A stretch of DNA of 64,000 nt from Mycobacterium sp. AZCC_0083 (GTDB lineage Bacteria; Actinomycetota; Actinomycetes; Mycobacteriales; Mycobacteriaceae): positions 62,001 through 126,000 of the forward strand of contig NZ_JACHGP010000004.1 of NCBI RefSeq assembly GCF_014202335.1, read 5' to 3'. Positions within the stretch are counted from its first letter, which is position 1. The number at the start of each line of letters is the position of its first letter. Shown piece by piece: positions 26,330 through 35,595 of the stretch. Under the pieces are notes generated by a model. It searched no databases, was not told the origin of the DNA, and worked only from the letters and a program-made list of their open reading frames with translations. The position numbers and the translations under genes were made by a program.

Positions 26330-27316
26330 ATGACACGGTTTGGCTACACCTTGATGACTGAACAGAGCGGCCCGAAAGATCTTGTCCGATATGCCGTTTG
26401 GGCAGAACACGTGGGTTTCGACTTCGAGGTCTCCAGCGACCACTTTTCGCCATGGCTGACGGCGCAGGGACACGCCCCCAACGCGTGGACCGTGCTGGGG
26501 GCGGTAGCCCACGCCACGGAGCGCGTCGAATTGTTCACCTATGTCACGTGCCCCACGATGCGCTATCACCCGGCGGTCGTGGCGCAACAGGCCGCGACCC
26601 TGCAGATCCTCGCCGACGGGCGCTTCACGCTCGGGCTGGGCAGTGGGGAGAACCTCAACGAACACGTGGTCGGCAAGCGCTAGCCGACGATCGTGCACAG
26701 GCAGGACATGCTGCGCGAGGCCATTCAGATCATCCGCGAACTGTGGACCCGCGAACTCGTCGACTGGACTGGCGAGCACTTCACGGTTGACTCGGCCCGG
26801 CTGTGGGACATCCCCGACGTTCCGGTCGCCATCGCCGCGGCAGTGTCCGGGCAGAAGTCGATCGACACCTTCGCCCCCATCGCGGACCATCTGATCGCCG
26901 TGGAACCGGACAAGGACCTGGTCGACTCGTGGCACGACGCCCGCCGCGCGACGGGGTTGCCCGGCGACGTCAGGGTGGTCGGGCAGATCCCGATCTGCTG
27001 GGACCCCGATCGCGATGCTGCGATCACCCGGGCCCACGAACAGTTCCGCTGGTTTGGTGGCGGCTGGCAGGTGAACGCCGACCTCCCCACGACTGCCGGG
27101 TTCGCCGGCGCCACTCAGTTCGTCCGTCCCGAAGACGTCGCGGATTCGATCCCGTGCGGCCCTGATCTGGACGCGATCGTCGATGCCGTCCGCGCCTACT
27201 GGGAAGCCGGTTTCACCGACATCGCGCTCGTCCAGATCGGCGACGACGGTCAGGACCTCTTCCTCAAGGAAGCAGCTACACCATTGCTGGCAGCGCTACG
27301 GGCGGCCGCTGGCTGA
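26330..27316 (+). pseudogene. F420-dependent LLM-class oxidoreductase, interrupted by an in-frame TAG
   Basis: Starting at ATG 26330, MTRFGYTLMTEQSGPKDL, then FDFEVSSDHFSPW, GAVAHATERVELFTYVTCP and FTLGLGSGENLNEHVVGKR match the F420-dependent luciferase-like group (TIGR03557-type, related to F420 glucose-6-phosphate dehydrogenase). Codon 118 is TAG (26681-26683). The same frame then continues with PTIVHRQDMLREAIQIIREL and the whole remaining domain to TGA 27316. Relatives have Trp at that place (RGWP), so a TGG to TAG change is likely. The rest has no other lesion, so the loss is recent or is a sequence error. A GTG at 26693 could restart only a C-terminal piece. Confidence 0.8.
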
Positions 27317-27318
27317 CG

Positions 27319-27783
27319 TCAATTGAGTCCCCTGCCGTGGACATCGGCACCCGGTAGAGGGTAGCGGCGGCACATCAGATGGTCGAGGTGGTCGCAGGCC
27401 GAGTCGAAGTCGTCGGCCTGCGGCAGGACGTGGTCGGGATCCACGATGTCCACGAGGTGTACGACTGCGCGGCCACCGACGAACATCCAGTCGACGTCGG
27501 ATCGGCTGCAGCACACGCTGATGTAGTGCAGCGCTGAAAATGCCTGCGCGCTGAAGAAGTTCACGGCACGCAGATCCACCAGCAATTGAGTGGTCGGGCG
27601 CAGCTGACGTTCGACGTAACGGCCCAGATCGCGTCGGTTGCTGGCATCGACCTCACCTTCGACGGTGACGATCAGTCGCGCCGGGAAGTAGAGGCGAGTG
27701 GAATAACGCGCCCTGCCGGACGCCTCCACCTCGTCGCCGGGGCGTCCGAGTGAGGTTCTGGTACGGAGTTGGGCAGTGGTCAT
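27319..27783 (-). CDS. STAS-domain protein, anti-sigma-factor antagonist-like
   Basis: A 154-residue protein. After about 30 unstructured residues comes a STAS domain: RLIVTVEGEVDASNRRDLGRYVERQL, then LLVDLRAVNFFSAQAFSALHYIS, where Ser in FFSA occupies the usual phosphorylation position of SpoIIAA-like antagonists. GGAGG lies before ATG 27783. The C-terminal 40 residues extend past the domain and contain Cys. It should release a stress sigma factor by binding an anti-sigma kinase, but no RsbW-like kinase is nearby. It ends three bases from the oxidoreductase pseudogene, on the opposite strand. Confidence 0.75.
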   Translation of the reverse strand: MTTAQLRTRTSLGRPGDEVEASGRARYSTRLYFPARLIVTVEGEVDASNRRDLGRYVERQLRPTTQLLVDLRAVNFFSAQAFSALHYISVCCSRSDVDWMFVGGRAVVHLVDIVDPDHVLPQADDFDSACDHLDHLMCRRYPLPGADVHGRGLN

Positions 27784-28117
27784 GGCCGACCTCCAGACGC
27801 AAATGGGGCACTGGATTGGTCACGCCGACGGCGGCACGATGTGAGAGGTCTTCGGCTCGTGAGCGGACTCGCGACGTCACCAACGGCTGCGCGCTCAACC
27901 TGATAGCAGGGTACGACGGATGACGCTGATTGTCGACGAGTTGAGCCAGACCTGCGGCGGTCTGCCAGCAGAACCCGAATCGGGCACCCGGGGTCTGGGG
28001 GTGCCCTTCGCGATGGGCGCCCTTGATAGCACGTGGTTGGAACTACCAAGGGCTTGAGGGGTTCGCAGTCCGGACTACGTTCCGCTCCAAAAACGAAACT
28101 ACCCACTCCTCGCGAGG
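27784..28117. other. Intergenic stretch, nothing recognised
   Basis: About 330 bases upstream of the STAS gene and downstream of the ANTAR gene. There is a GC-rich run with GGCACCCGGGGTCTGGGGGTGCCC (near 27975-27998) that can fold into a hairpin. I saw no gene and no familiar RNA. Confidence 0.4.
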
Positions 28118-28477
28118 CTATTCATCAGTTTTGGATTGGCCGTTCATTTGTCGGGCGGCGACGTGTGCGATGCGTTGGTGCGCGGTGAGCATCACGCCGT
28201 CGACTGCGCTTCGCCTGGCCGGCCTGTTGACCCTGGACAGCTCGACCAGGTCCTTTGAAATCTGCTCGGCGATGAGGCGGAGTTTGACGTTGTGCTGCTG
28301 AGACTGCCAGCGCAGCAGCTCGAACGCGTCGTTGGCGTCGATGCCATAGACGAACATGAGCATGCCCTTGGTCTGTTCGATCAGGGCGCGGCGCTCGGTG
28401 ATCGCGTGGATGGCGTCCGAGATTCGCTCTTGGTCGCTTTGCCCGAGGGCTTCGTCGCCCGGGTCGTCGGCGCTCAT
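28118..28477 (-). CDS. ANTAR-domain RNA-binding regulator (single domain)
   Basis: A 119-residue protein starting at ATG 28477, preceded by GAGGAGCGGAG. Almost the whole length is an ANTAR domain: ISDAIHAITERRALIEQTKGMLMFVYG, then ANDAFELLRWQSQQHNVKLRLIAEQI. It lacks any attached sensor, unlike the PAS-ANTAR protein at 17152. The C-terminal part (RSAVDGVMLTAHQRIAHVA) is similar in both proteins and in Rv1626-independent mycobacterial ANTAR proteins as I recall them. Likely role: binding RNA hairpins to relieve transcription termination. The signal input is not visible. Confidence 0.83.
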   Translation of the reverse strand: MSADDPGDEALGQSDQERISDAIHAITERRALIEQTKGMLMFVYGIDANDAFELLRWQSQQHNVKLRLIAEQISKDLVELSRVNRPARRSAVDGVMLTAHQRIAHVAARQMNGQSKTDE

Positions 28478-28787
28478 CTCCGCTCCTCGGGTAGACAAAC
28501 CGTCGTTCGGTTGCCTCAGGGGAGGACGGCCAGTGGCCGAACGGATGCGCGGTACCTCTGCCGGGGTCTGGGGCAATACCGTGTACCCGGTCGTCGCTCG
28601 AGTCAATCGCCGTGATCCGAACATCACGTTCGGTGATTCGGTTTGTCGACCTGATCGCCTGGCGAGAGTCCGAGAGATTACGAAACTGCCCGCAGTGCAA
28701 CCGGAGTCACCGCCCCACGTATGGTGGGACGTGCAACCCAATACGCCGTACCCGGGTTGCTCAACCGATCGACTCAGAGGACGAGAT
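28478..28787. other. Divergent intergenic stretch between ANTAR and cupin genes
   Basis: About 310 bases that should hold both promoters. A small inverted repeat ATCAC-N5-GTGAT lies at 28623-28637. Open frames crossing the region look non-coding. Nothing else stands out. Confidence 0.4.
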
Positions 28788-29225
28788 ATGCGAGGCCCTG
28801 CAAAAGCCGCGTGGACCGCGATCGGGGCCGGCATCGCACTGGCCGCGATGACACCCGCGAGCGCTCACGCCACCCCGTCGACGGGCGTTTCCGCCGTGAC
28901 GCTGTCCAAACAGACCGTCGACGGCAAGGACTACATCGTTTCCTACATCACCATCGCTCCCGGTGGAAGCACCGGCTGGCATACACACCGCGGCGAGATC
29001 TACGGCGTGATGAAATCCGGGACGCTCACGCACTACGCAGCAGACTGCAGCCAAGACGGGGTGTATGAGGCGGGCGACCCGATGACGGACCCCACCGGTC
29101 CCGACCACGTGCACATCGCGCGGAACCTCGGCACCACGCCGCTAGTGCTCGAAGTCACCTACGTCGACCCCGCAGGTGCTCCGACCTCTGATAGCGCCCT
29201 CAACCCGGGTTGTGACTTCAACTGA
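28788..29225 (+). CDS. Secreted cupin-domain protein
   Basis: From ATG 28788 the product has 145 residues. A signal peptide is clear: MRGPAKAAWTAIGAGIALAA, then MTPASAHA with a likely cut after AHA (about residue 28). The mature part is a single cupin: GGSTGWHTHRGEIYGVMKSG supplies the metal-binding His/His/Glu set, and DHVHIARN the last His. Two Cys (ADCSQDG and NPGCDF) could form a disulfide outside the cell. Its enzymatic role is not clear; small exported cupins may bind metal or a small ligand. Codons upstream of 28788 are open but lack start features. Confidence 0.8.
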   Translation: MRGPAKAAWTAIGAGIALAAMTPASAHATPSTGVSAVTLSKQTVDGKDYIVSYITIAPGGSTGWHTHRGEIYGVMKSGTLTHYAADCSQDGVYEAGDPMTDPTGPDHVHIARNLGTTPLVLEVTYVDPAGAPTSDSALNPGCDFN

Positions 29226-29289
29226 TCGGAGCCTCGCTGACGATCGGCGTCGATTGTGAAACCCGAGTCCTCCGCCATGGCATCGGATT

Positions 29290-29730
29290 TCACTCGTTGG
29301 CGATGACGTTGTCCTTGCCGAGGAGGAACTCGTACGGATCGTCGCCATCCCCGACGTCTGCGGGCATGTCGTAGTAGGTCTTGATGAGCAGGTCGCCGGC
29401 GGCGTCCCAGGCGAAGGTCTCGATGCTGTGGGTCTTGAGCGTTTTACCGTTCAACGTGAAGTGGTTCTCGATGACCCACGCCATCTCGTCGCCGTTCACC
29501 TGGACTGTGACCATGTGCATCTTCAGGTGGGGCTGGAACATGTCGTACGCCTCGGTCGTCGCATGCTCGAACCCGTGCTTCTCCTTGGTGCCCACCGGGT
29601 CGAGCATCCTTACTGAGCCGGGGACGATCGTGCGCCACGAGGCGACCCACTCGTCTTTGCGGTCCTCGTTCCAGAACGGGCAGTGGATGCGGGCGTGGGC
29701 GAGTCGTGCTTCTCTCGACGGTGCTCCCAT
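29290..29730 (-). CDS. SnoaL/NTF2-like family protein
   Basis: A 146-residue protein starting at ATG 29730, with GGGAG seven bases before. The cone-fold features are HARIHCPFWNEDRKDEWVAS at the start, EAYDMFQPHLKMHMVTVQVNG and WVIENHFTLNGKTLKTHSIETFAWD. NTF2-like proteins include polyketide cyclases, steroid isomerases and limonene epoxide hydrolases. The gene follows the enoyl-CoA hydratase gene by 68 bases on the same strand, so it probably acts on an intermediate of the same pathway. No catalytic residue can be assigned. Confidence 0.75.
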   Translation of the reverse strand: MGAPSREARLAHARIHCPFWNEDRKDEWVASWRTIVPGSVRMLDPVGTKEKHGFEHATTEAYDMFQPHLKMHMVTVQVNGDEMAWVIENHFTLNGKTLKTHSIETFAWDAAGDLLIKTYYDMPADVGDGDDPYEFLLGKDNVIANE

Positions 29731-29798
29731 GGTGGATCTCCCTCGTGCGTGATGCCGTCTGATGGTTGGTGACGTCTCATCGCCAGGCCAGGCGAAGG

Positions 29799-30614
29799 TC
29801 AGTCCTGCCAGAAGTTCATGATGAGTTTGCGACGTTCGTCGCGCGTCGCCTTGGCAGTGAAATCCTGGATGCCCGCCATGGCGTTTTCGCCGGGGCCGAA
29901 TCGTGATGGGTTCCCCTCGAAGAACATGCTGCTCCACATGTCGAGGTCGGCGGCCTTGTCGACGAAGTACTTGGTGACGGTGGTGGCGTGGCGGTCCTTG
30001 TCCAGCAGGACCTCGGTGAGTGCCGTGATCTCGGCGTCGAGGTTCTCCGGATCGCAGAGACGGTTGACAAGGTCGTGGCGTTCGGCGACCGCGCCGCTGA
30101 ACAGGTAGCCGAGCAGGTTCCACTCCTTGGTCTTGCGACGGCCTGCGAACTTGCTGAGCCGTCCGGTGCCGCCCCATCCGGGCGTGATGCCCCAGTTGAT
30201 TTCGGGCATGCCCCACCGGGACCGGTGGGTGGCGACGACGAAATCGCAGACCAGGGTGAGTTCCAGGCCGCCGCCGGTACACACGCCGTCGACGCCGGCG
30301 ATGGTGACCGGGACCAGGTTGTCGATGATGTTGACCGTCTCCTGATACATCCGGATGTTCCACGGGCCGTCATCGGGCGCGAAGTCCAGGAACCCCTTGA
30401 TGTCGTCTCCGGCGCAGAACGTCTCGCCCGCCCCGCGCAGGATCAGCACCCGGCAGTCGCGGTCTACCGCGACATCCTTGACCGCCGCGTTTAGTTCGGC
30501 CGAGATCTCCTGGTCGAGCGCATTGTGCACCCTGGGGCGGTTGAGCGTAATGGTGGTCACCGCTCCGTCCTGGTTGACGATCAGCTTCCCCGACGGCGAC
30601 AGTTTCTCAGCCAT
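29799..30614 (-). CDS. Enoyl-CoA hydratase/isomerase (crotonase family)
   Basis: A 271-residue crotonase. The first oxyanion-hole block is FCAGDDIKGF (about 66-75), the second is VDGVCTGGGLELTL, and the catalytic acid region is GMPEINWGITPGWGG, in which Glu of PEIN is the usual catalytic Glu. The second Glu of true hydratases is not obvious, so isomerase, hydrolase or lyase activity is possible. It is first of a two-gene minus-strand unit with the SnoaL-like gene and is divergent from the tandem HxlR regulator, which probably controls it. Confidence 0.84.
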   Translation of the reverse strand: MAEKLSPSGKLIVNQDGAVTTITLNRPRVHNALDQEISAELNAAVKDVAVDRDCRVLILRGAGETFCAGDDIKGFLDFAPDDGPWNIRMYQETVNIIDNLVPVTIAGVDGVCTGGGLELTLVCDFVVATHRSRWGMPEINWGITPGWGGTGRLSKFAGRRKTKEWNLLGYLFSGAVAERHDLVNRLCDPENLDAEITALTEVLLDKDRHATTVTKYFVDKAADLDMWSSMFFEGNPSRFGPGENAMAGIQDFTAKATRDERRKLIMNFWQD

Positions 30615-30653
30615 GAAGTGTCCTCGCTTTAGTCTGGCAGTGGTTCGGCTAGG

Positions 30654-30708
30654 CTAGATCCATACGGTCTAGTTATGCAAGTAAATTCGATAAGAATACT
30701 GCTATTCT
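30654..30708. promoter_or_regulatory. Two inverted repeats in the hydratase/HxlR divergent region
   Basis: Repeat one: CTAGA (30654-30658) and TCTAG (30668-30672), spacer 9. Repeat two: AGAATA (30693-30698) and TATTCT (30703-30708), spacer 4. Both are perfect and sit between the divergent starts at 30614 and 30734. They are the natural candidates for binding by the two-domain HxlR protein. Confidence 0.5.
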
Positions 30709-30733
30709 GAGGCGGAGAGGAGTCCCGAGGACC

Positions 30734-31669
30734 GTGACCGACGCTGCTCGTGCCCTGACCAGCGGGGCCGATTCGATCCTGCAGACCGCCGAGGTGGTCG
30801 GGGATGCCTGGTCCTGGCTGGTGATGCGGGAAGCCGTCCTGCACGGTGTCACCCGGTTTGCGGAATTCCAGGCGCGACTAGGGGTTCCACGCTCGACGTT
30901 GTCGGCTCGCCTCACCCAGCTCACCGCGGCCGGCTTGCTGACTCGGACCGCCCGATCCCAAGGCCCCGAATACCACCTGACCGAAGCCGGGCGGGACTTC
31001 CTGGGCCCTCTGCTGGTCGCCATGCGGTGGGGTGACCATTGGTACTTCCGTCCAGGCACCCGGCCGCAGCAGGGCACGCACACCCCGTGCGGGAATCCAC
31101 TGGAGGCGGTGCTGCGATGCGCGCATTGCTGCGACGTCGTGCTGGCCAATGACGTGTCGACCAGTCCGGGCCAGCCGTTCACCCAGCCCCCGATCGCTGC
31201 GGTGAAGGGCGCAAAACGTCGCCGACCCGGGCTGGAGCTGCTGGAGCGCAACCGACCGTGCTCGATCGCGCGTGCGCTGATGATCGTGGGGGACTGGTGG
31301 AGCGGGCTGATCGTCCGCGAATGCTTCTTTGGCACCCGCCGCTTCGACGACTTCCAACGCCGGCTGGACATCGCCCCAAACATCTTGTCGCAGCGACTAC
31401 AACGACTCGTCCAACTCGGCATTCTGGCCAAGGTCGCCGACGGAAGCTGGGCAGTGCGCCACGAATACCGGCTCACCGAAAAGGGTTTCGATCTATACCC
31501 CGTTCCGCTGGCCATCATGACCTGGGGCCGCCGCTGGCTTGGACCGGCAGAGTCCGACACCACCTTGACGCACACGCCGTGTGGCGCCGATCTGCAGGCT
31601 GTCCTGAGCTGCGGTGTCTGCGCCGAGCCGATGTCGCGCCCGTCCATCGTGCTCGGCGACGACCAATAG
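30734..31669 (+). CDS. Tandem-domain HxlR-family regulator with repeated Cys motif
   Basis: A 311-residue protein made of two similar halves. Each holds an HxlR winged helix (VVGDAWSWLVMREAVLHGVTRF at about 21-42; IVGDWWSGLIVRECFFGTRRF at about 184-204) and then the motif THTPCG followed by C-x2-C: Cys119, 129 and 132 with His116, and Cys283, 293 and 296 with His280. The identical H-x2-C-x9-C-x2-C spacing suggests a small zinc site per half. Usual HxlR proteins are about 110 residues, dimeric and lack this. The start is GTG 30734. It is divergent from the crotonase unit. The fused design would act as a built-in dimer. Confidence 0.82.
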   Translation: MTDAARALTSGADSILQTAEVVGDAWSWLVMREAVLHGVTRFAEFQARLGVPRSTLSARLTQLTAAGLLTRTARSQGPEYHLTEAGRDFLGPLLVAMRWGDHWYFRPGTRPQQGTHTPCGNPLEAVLRCAHCCDVVLANDVSTSPGQPFTQPPIAAVKGAKRRRPGLELLERNRPCSIARALMIVGDWWSGLIVRECFFGTRRFDDFQRRLDIAPNILSQRLQRLVQLGILAKVADGSWAVRHEYRLTEKGFDLYPVPLAIMTWGRRWLGPAESDTTLTHTPCGADLQAVLSCGVCAEPMSRPSIVLGDDQ

Positions 31670-31726
31670 TTCCTTGGTCCGGGCGCCGGCTCAATTGTCA
31701 GGGCGGTGGTCATCACGGGACCGGCT

Positions 31727-32824
31727 CTAACCGCGCCAGCGCTTGGCGACCGCGGCGACCGTCGCAACGTGGGTACCTGGTGCGGCAGGCTCACGGGGAT
31801 GACTGCGGCTGAACATCGGGGCGGGCATCGTTTGAAGGATGCCGCCGACATCGCCAAAGGTGTTGCGGGCGCGCAGCTGCGGATGGTCAACGGCTTCGCT
31901 CATACTGAGCACTGGCGTCACGCATGCATCCGTGCCTGCGAACACTTCAACCCATTGCGCCCGTGTCTTGGCTGCGAATGCCGTTGCAAACAACGACTTC
32001 AACTGCGACCACTGGGATGGGTCATCGCGGTCGGGCAGCTCGCCGGGTTCCATCCCGAGTCCGGCTAGCAGTTGGGAGTAGAACGGCTGCTCGATCGCGC
32101 CAACGGCGACGTGGTTGCCGTCGGCGCACCGGTACACCCCGTAATACGGCGCTCCGCCGTCGAGGATGTTGTTGGCGCGCTGCTCGTGCCAGATGCCCAT
32201 GGCGCGGAACGTCCAGAACATCTGTGCCAGTGTGTTGACTCCGTCGACGATGGCCACGTCGAGCACCTGGCCGCGACCGGACCGGGTGCGCTCGATGAGC
32301 GCGGCGAGAATGCCGGCGACGAGGAACATCGAGCCGCCGCCGAAATCACCCAACAGGTTGAGCGGGACTACGGGGTGTTCGGATGTGCCGATGCTGTCGA
32401 GCATCCCGGTGATCGACAGGTAGTTGATGTCGTGACCCGCGGACTGCGCCAGCGGTCCGTCCTGTCCCCACCCGGTCATGCGGGCATAGACGAGGCGGGG
32501 GTTTGCGGCGACGCACTCGTCGGGGCCGAGTCCGAGGCGTTCGGTCACGCCGGGTCTGAACCCCTCGATCAACACGTCTCCCTCGGCGATGAGTTGTCGC
32601 AGTGAGGCAACGTCTTTCGCGTCCTTGAGATCGGCGGCCACCAGCGTGCGGTTTCGCAACTGCGCATCGCCTGCGAGGTCGGACGGCGTTCCGTCCGGTG
32701 CCTTGCGTACGACCCGAATGACGTCAGCGCCCCAGTCGCCGAGCAGCATTGCCGCGTGTGGGCCGGGACCCTGCCCGGCGAGTTCGACGACCCGGATGCC
32801 GTCCAGTGCTCCCATCGACGTCAC
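31727..32824 (-). CDS. CaiB/BaiF-type CoA transferase, alpha-methylacyl-CoA racemase-like
   Basis: A 365-residue family III protein. The alpha-methylacyl-CoA racemase pattern is [25 protein letters not shown] at the start, [17 protein letters not shown] (about 85-101), and catalytic His131 ([11 protein letters not shown]) with Asp160 (LLGDFGGG), which align with His126 and Asp156 of M. tuberculosis MCR as I recall them. It would invert 2-methyl stereocentres before beta-oxidation. The GTG start overlaps the ligase stop by four bases. It is the last gene of the minus-strand catabolic set and converges on the HxlR gene. Confidence 0.84.
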   Translation of the reverse strand: MTSMGALDGIRVVELAGQGPGPHAAMLLGDWGADVIRVVRKAPDGTPSDLAGDAQLRNRTLVAADLKDAKDVASLRQLIAEGDVLIEGFRPGVTERLGLGPDECVAANPRLVYARMTGWGQDGPLAQSAGHDINYLSITGMLDSIGTSEHPVVPLNLLGDFGGGSMFLVAGILAALIERTRSGRGQVLDVAIVDGVNTLAQMFWTFRAMGIWHEQRANNILDGGAPYYGVYRCADGNHVAVGAIEQPFYSQLLAGLGMEPGELPDRDDPSQWSQLKSLFATAFAAKTRAQWVEVFAGTDACVTPVLSMSEAVDHPQLRARNTFGDVGGILQTMPAPMFSRSHPREPAAPGTHVATVAAVAKRWRG

Positions 32825-34542
32825 TTCGCTACGTAGCTTCGGCGCAGGGCAAGCCGGTGGATCTTCTCGCTGGCGTTGCGGGGCAGCGGTGCGTCGGTCA
32901 GCGTGATGTATCTGGGTACCTTGAATGCGGGCAGCGTGATCCGCAGATGTTCACGGAGATCGTCCTCGGTGAGTGCGGCGCCCCGCTGAGGGTGACACAC
33001 CATCGCCAACTCCTCGCCCATGGCGTCGTCGGCCACGCCGAAGACGGCGACCTCCTTGACGGCGGGGTGGCGGTAGGCGACGTTCTCGATCTCGATGGGG
33101 GAGATGTTCTCGCCGCCCCGAATGACGATCTCCTTGATCCGTCCGGTGATGTGCAGGAAGCCGTCCTCGTCGAGGTGGCCGAGATCGCCTGTGCGGAGCC
33201 AGCCGTCGATCGTGAACGCCTCACGGGTCATGTCGTCGAGCTGCCAGTACCCGGGAGTGACGGTGACGCCGCGCAGCTGAATCTCGCCGTCCTCGGTCGA
33301 CGAAACGACGGCGCCGTCGGTGTTTGTGACACGAAGCTCGATGATCGGGGAGAGGACGCCGCAGGCGAGCGGCTTGAGGTCGAACACCGGGCCGCTCATC
33401 GTCGCGCAGACCGATGCGGTTTCGGTCATGCCGTAACCGGACGACCGCGACACGATGCCGAGTTTCTCGCGCAGGAGTCCGGGCAGATCGGATGGCGTCG
33501 CCGCGCCGGCGGCGGCCACCCGCGACACGGATGTCAGGTCGTGCTCATCGAAGTGCGGGTGGGTGAGGAGATCCTTCAGGATCGCGGGCACGGTCGCGAG
33601 CATGGTGATCTTCTCGCGCTCGATCACTTCCATCGCAGCGCCGGCGTCCCACTTGTACAGCATGGCGACCTTCTGTCCGACCGCGCAGGGCACGAGAAAT
33701 CCGCTGAACAGTCCGGTCGCGTGGAACAGCGGCACCGTGACCAGGGCCGCCTCCACGCGGGCGCCACCGGTCAGTGCGACGGTGCCGCCGAGCTCCATCG
33801 ACAGAAATCCGACGAGGAACATGTTCATCAGTGCCTGACCCACCGCGACGTGACGGTAGATCACCCCCTTGGGTGTCCCGGTGCTGCCCGACGTGTACAG
33901 CAGCAGGGCGACGTCCTCGGGCAACGGTGTGGCCAACGTGTAGTCACGACCGCGGCCGCAGTCCCTCAGGTCGCGTATCCGGCGCATCGCGAGCTGCGTC
34001 TCCGCGTGTCCCGATAGATCGGCGACCCCACCATCGATGTCGCTGAACAGCAACGGGATTCGGGCCGCGGCCAGAGTGGCCTCCGCGAGTCGGGCACGCG
34101 GTAGGTCGGCGGCAAGCACCACTGCGCCGCAGTTGTCCAGGGTGAACTGCAGCTCGTCGGCCGACCCCCAGCTGTTGATCGGCACCACCACTGCGCCGAT
34201 CAGGGCCGCCGCGGCGAACGTCATGACCCAGTCCGGACAGTTGCGCATCGCGATGGCTACCCGGTCTCCGGGCTTGACGCCCAGGTCGTGCTGCAGGACG
34301 GCAGCCAGTGCATCGACGTCGGCGAAGAAGCGGTCGAAGGACCAGCGTTCATCGCCGTAGACCAGGAAATCGGCTCCGCCATGCCCGCGGCCCATCTGCA
34401 GGATGTCGACGACGGTGGGTGCTGCGTGCGTGAAGACCCGGTGGGTGACACCTGCGATGTCGCGCTCGGTCACCTCGAAGGGCCCGCCGGCGTCGGTCAG
34501 ACGGCGGACGGTCTGATGGACCAGCTCTGCGGTGACGGTCAT
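32821..34542 (-). CDS. Acyl-CoA ligase (AMP-forming)
   Basis: A 573-residue ANL-superfamily ligase starting at ATG 34542, overlapping the reductase stop (ATGA). Core motifs are [18 protein letters not shown] (P-loop), [27 protein letters not shown] and the C-terminal catalytic Lys in NASEKIHRL. The central region resembles FadD/cyclohexanecarboxylate-type ligases rather than luciferase-like long-chain ones; chain length cannot be read. It should activate the pathway substrate to a CoA ester in the cytoplasm. An open extension to 35001 in the same frame overlaps the reductase gene and is not coding. Confidence 0.87.
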   Translation of the reverse strand: MTVTAELVHQTVRRLTDAGGPFEVTERDIAGVTHRVFTHAAPTVVDILQMGRGHGGADFLVYGDERWSFDRFFADVDALAAVLQHDLGVKPGDRVAIAMRNCPDWVMTFAAAALIGAVVVPINSWGSADELQFTLDNCGAVVLAADLPRARLAEATLAAARIPLLFSDIDGGVADLSGHAETQLAMRRIRDLRDCGRGRDYTLATPLPEDVALLLYTSGSTGTPKGVIYRHVAVGQALMNMFLVGFLSMELGGTVALTGGARVEAALVTVPLFHATGLFSGFLVPCAVGQKVAMLYKWDAGAAMEVIEREKITMLATVPAILKDLLTHPHFDEHDLTSVSRVAAAGAATPSDLPGLLREKLGIVSRSSGYGMTETASVCATMSGPVFDLKPLACGVLSPIIELRVTNTDGAVVSSTEDGEIQLRGVTVTPGYWQLDDMTREAFTIDGWLRTGDLGHLDEDGFLHITGRIKEIVIRGGENISPIEIENVAYRHPAVKEVAVFGVADDAMGEELAMVCHPQRGAALTEDDLREHLRITLPAFKVPRYITLTDAPLPRNASEKIHRLALRRSYVAK

Positions 34543-35534
34543 GGCAGTCTCGGTTCCCCTTCGATCACGGTCTTGCCGATGGCTTGTCCGGCGTACAACT
34601 CCGCGCAGGCGCGAGGAAGATCGCCGAAGCCGACGATGTCGCCGACGTGGGTTTGCAGCAGTCCTTCGTCGTACCAGTCGAAAAGCTGCTGAAAGTTGGT
34701 GCGGTTCATGGCCGGATCCTTGATGGCTGACATCCCGAACGCGACTCCGACCAGCGCCATCGATTTGAGGATTGTGTAGTTGGCAGGCATCGTCGGGATG
34801 TCTCCTGCTGCGAAGCCGACGACGAGGTAACGGCCGTTCCATCCGACGCAGCGGCGGGCCCGGTCGAACAGAGCGCCGCCGACTGGATCGAAGACGACGT
34901 CGACGCCCGTCCCGTCGGTCATATCCATGACCCGGTCGCGCAAGTCCTCGGACGTGTAATCGATGACGTGGTGCGCGCCGAGACGGCTGGCGACAGTGCA
35001 CTTTTCCACCGACGACGCCCCGGCGATGACGCGGGCACCCATCGCGACGGCGACCCCGACCGCCGCGCCGCCACAGCCGCCGGCAGAGCCTAGTACCAAG
35101 ACCGACTCGCCGGGTTGCAGCCCACCCCGCTGTCGTAGGCCGTGCAGCGCCGTGCCATGCACCATTCCCAACCCCGCGGCCTCGTTGAACGACATCGCCT
35201 CGGGGATGCGGTGCACCTGCTGCACAGACGGTGTCACCACGATCTCGTCAGCGAAGGCCCCCGCCCCCGATACGGTCAGGACGCGGTCACCCACCGAGAG
35301 CCCGGCGACGTCTGCTCCGACTTCGATCACGATGCCGGCACACTCGCTACCGGGTACGAACGGGGGCTCCAGACGCAGCTGATAGTCGCCGCGGGTGATG
35401 AGCACATCGGGAAAATTTAGGGCTGCAGCGTGATTGGCGATGCGGACCTGCTCGGTGCCGCACGGCTGGCTGGGCAAGTCCTGCAGCTCGAGGCCGTCTT
35501 CCCCGGTGAGGCTCGTCGCCACCCAGGCCTTCAC
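34539..35534 (-). CDS. Zinc-free MDR, quinone-oxidoreductase-like NADPH reductase
   Basis: A 331-residue medium-chain dehydrogenase/reductase starting at GTG 35534. Domain features are ALNFPDVLITRGDYQ, PFVPGSECAGIVIEVG and the NADPH motif VLVLGSAGGCGGAAVGVA (about 145-162). The zinc ligands of alcohol dehydrogenases are missing, as in quinone oxidoreductase and enoyl-reductase groups. It lies between the SDR (61 bases upstream) and the ligase (overlap). It may reduce an enoyl-CoA or a carbonyl in the pathway. Confidence 0.83.
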   Translation of the reverse strand: MKAWVATSLTGEDGLELQDLPSQPCGTEQVRIANHAAALNFPDVLITRGDYQLRLEPPFVPGSECAGIVIEVGADVAGLSVGDRVLTVSGAGAFADEIVVTPSVQQVHRIPEAMSFNEAAGLGMVHGTALHGLRQRGGLQPGESVLVLGSAGGCGGAAVGVAVAMGARVIAGASSVEKCTVASRLGAHHVIDYTSEDLRDRVMDMTDGTGVDVVFDPVGGALFDRARRCVGWNGRYLVVGFAAGDIPTMPANYTILKSMALVGVAFGMSAIKDPAMNRTNFQQLFDWYDEGLLQTHVGDIVGFGDLPRACAELYAGQAIGKTVIEGEPRLP

Positions 35535-35595
35535 GGGATCTCATCTTGAGCGCTGGGCTTCACATCGTCGATCGCGGGAAAGTGCTCGGAGCAGC

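Noticed and set aside
26693..27316. Separate gene for a short LLM oxidoreductase
   Set aside because: It is in the same frame as the upstream piece across a single TAG and lacks the N-terminal half of the barrel; better described as one broken gene.
27975..27998. Intrinsic terminator or structured RNA
   Set aside because: A GC hairpin can form, but there is no T-run and no known RNA pattern.
32749..34017. 422-codon plus-strand frame opposite the acyl-CoA ligase
   Set aside because: The minus strand carries complete ligase motifs; this frame is an antisense artefact.
34543..35001. N-terminal extension of the acyl-CoA ligase
   Set aside because: It overlaps the reductase coding sequence and is Arg/Ser-rich; ATG 34542 overlaps the reductase stop in the usual ATGA manner.
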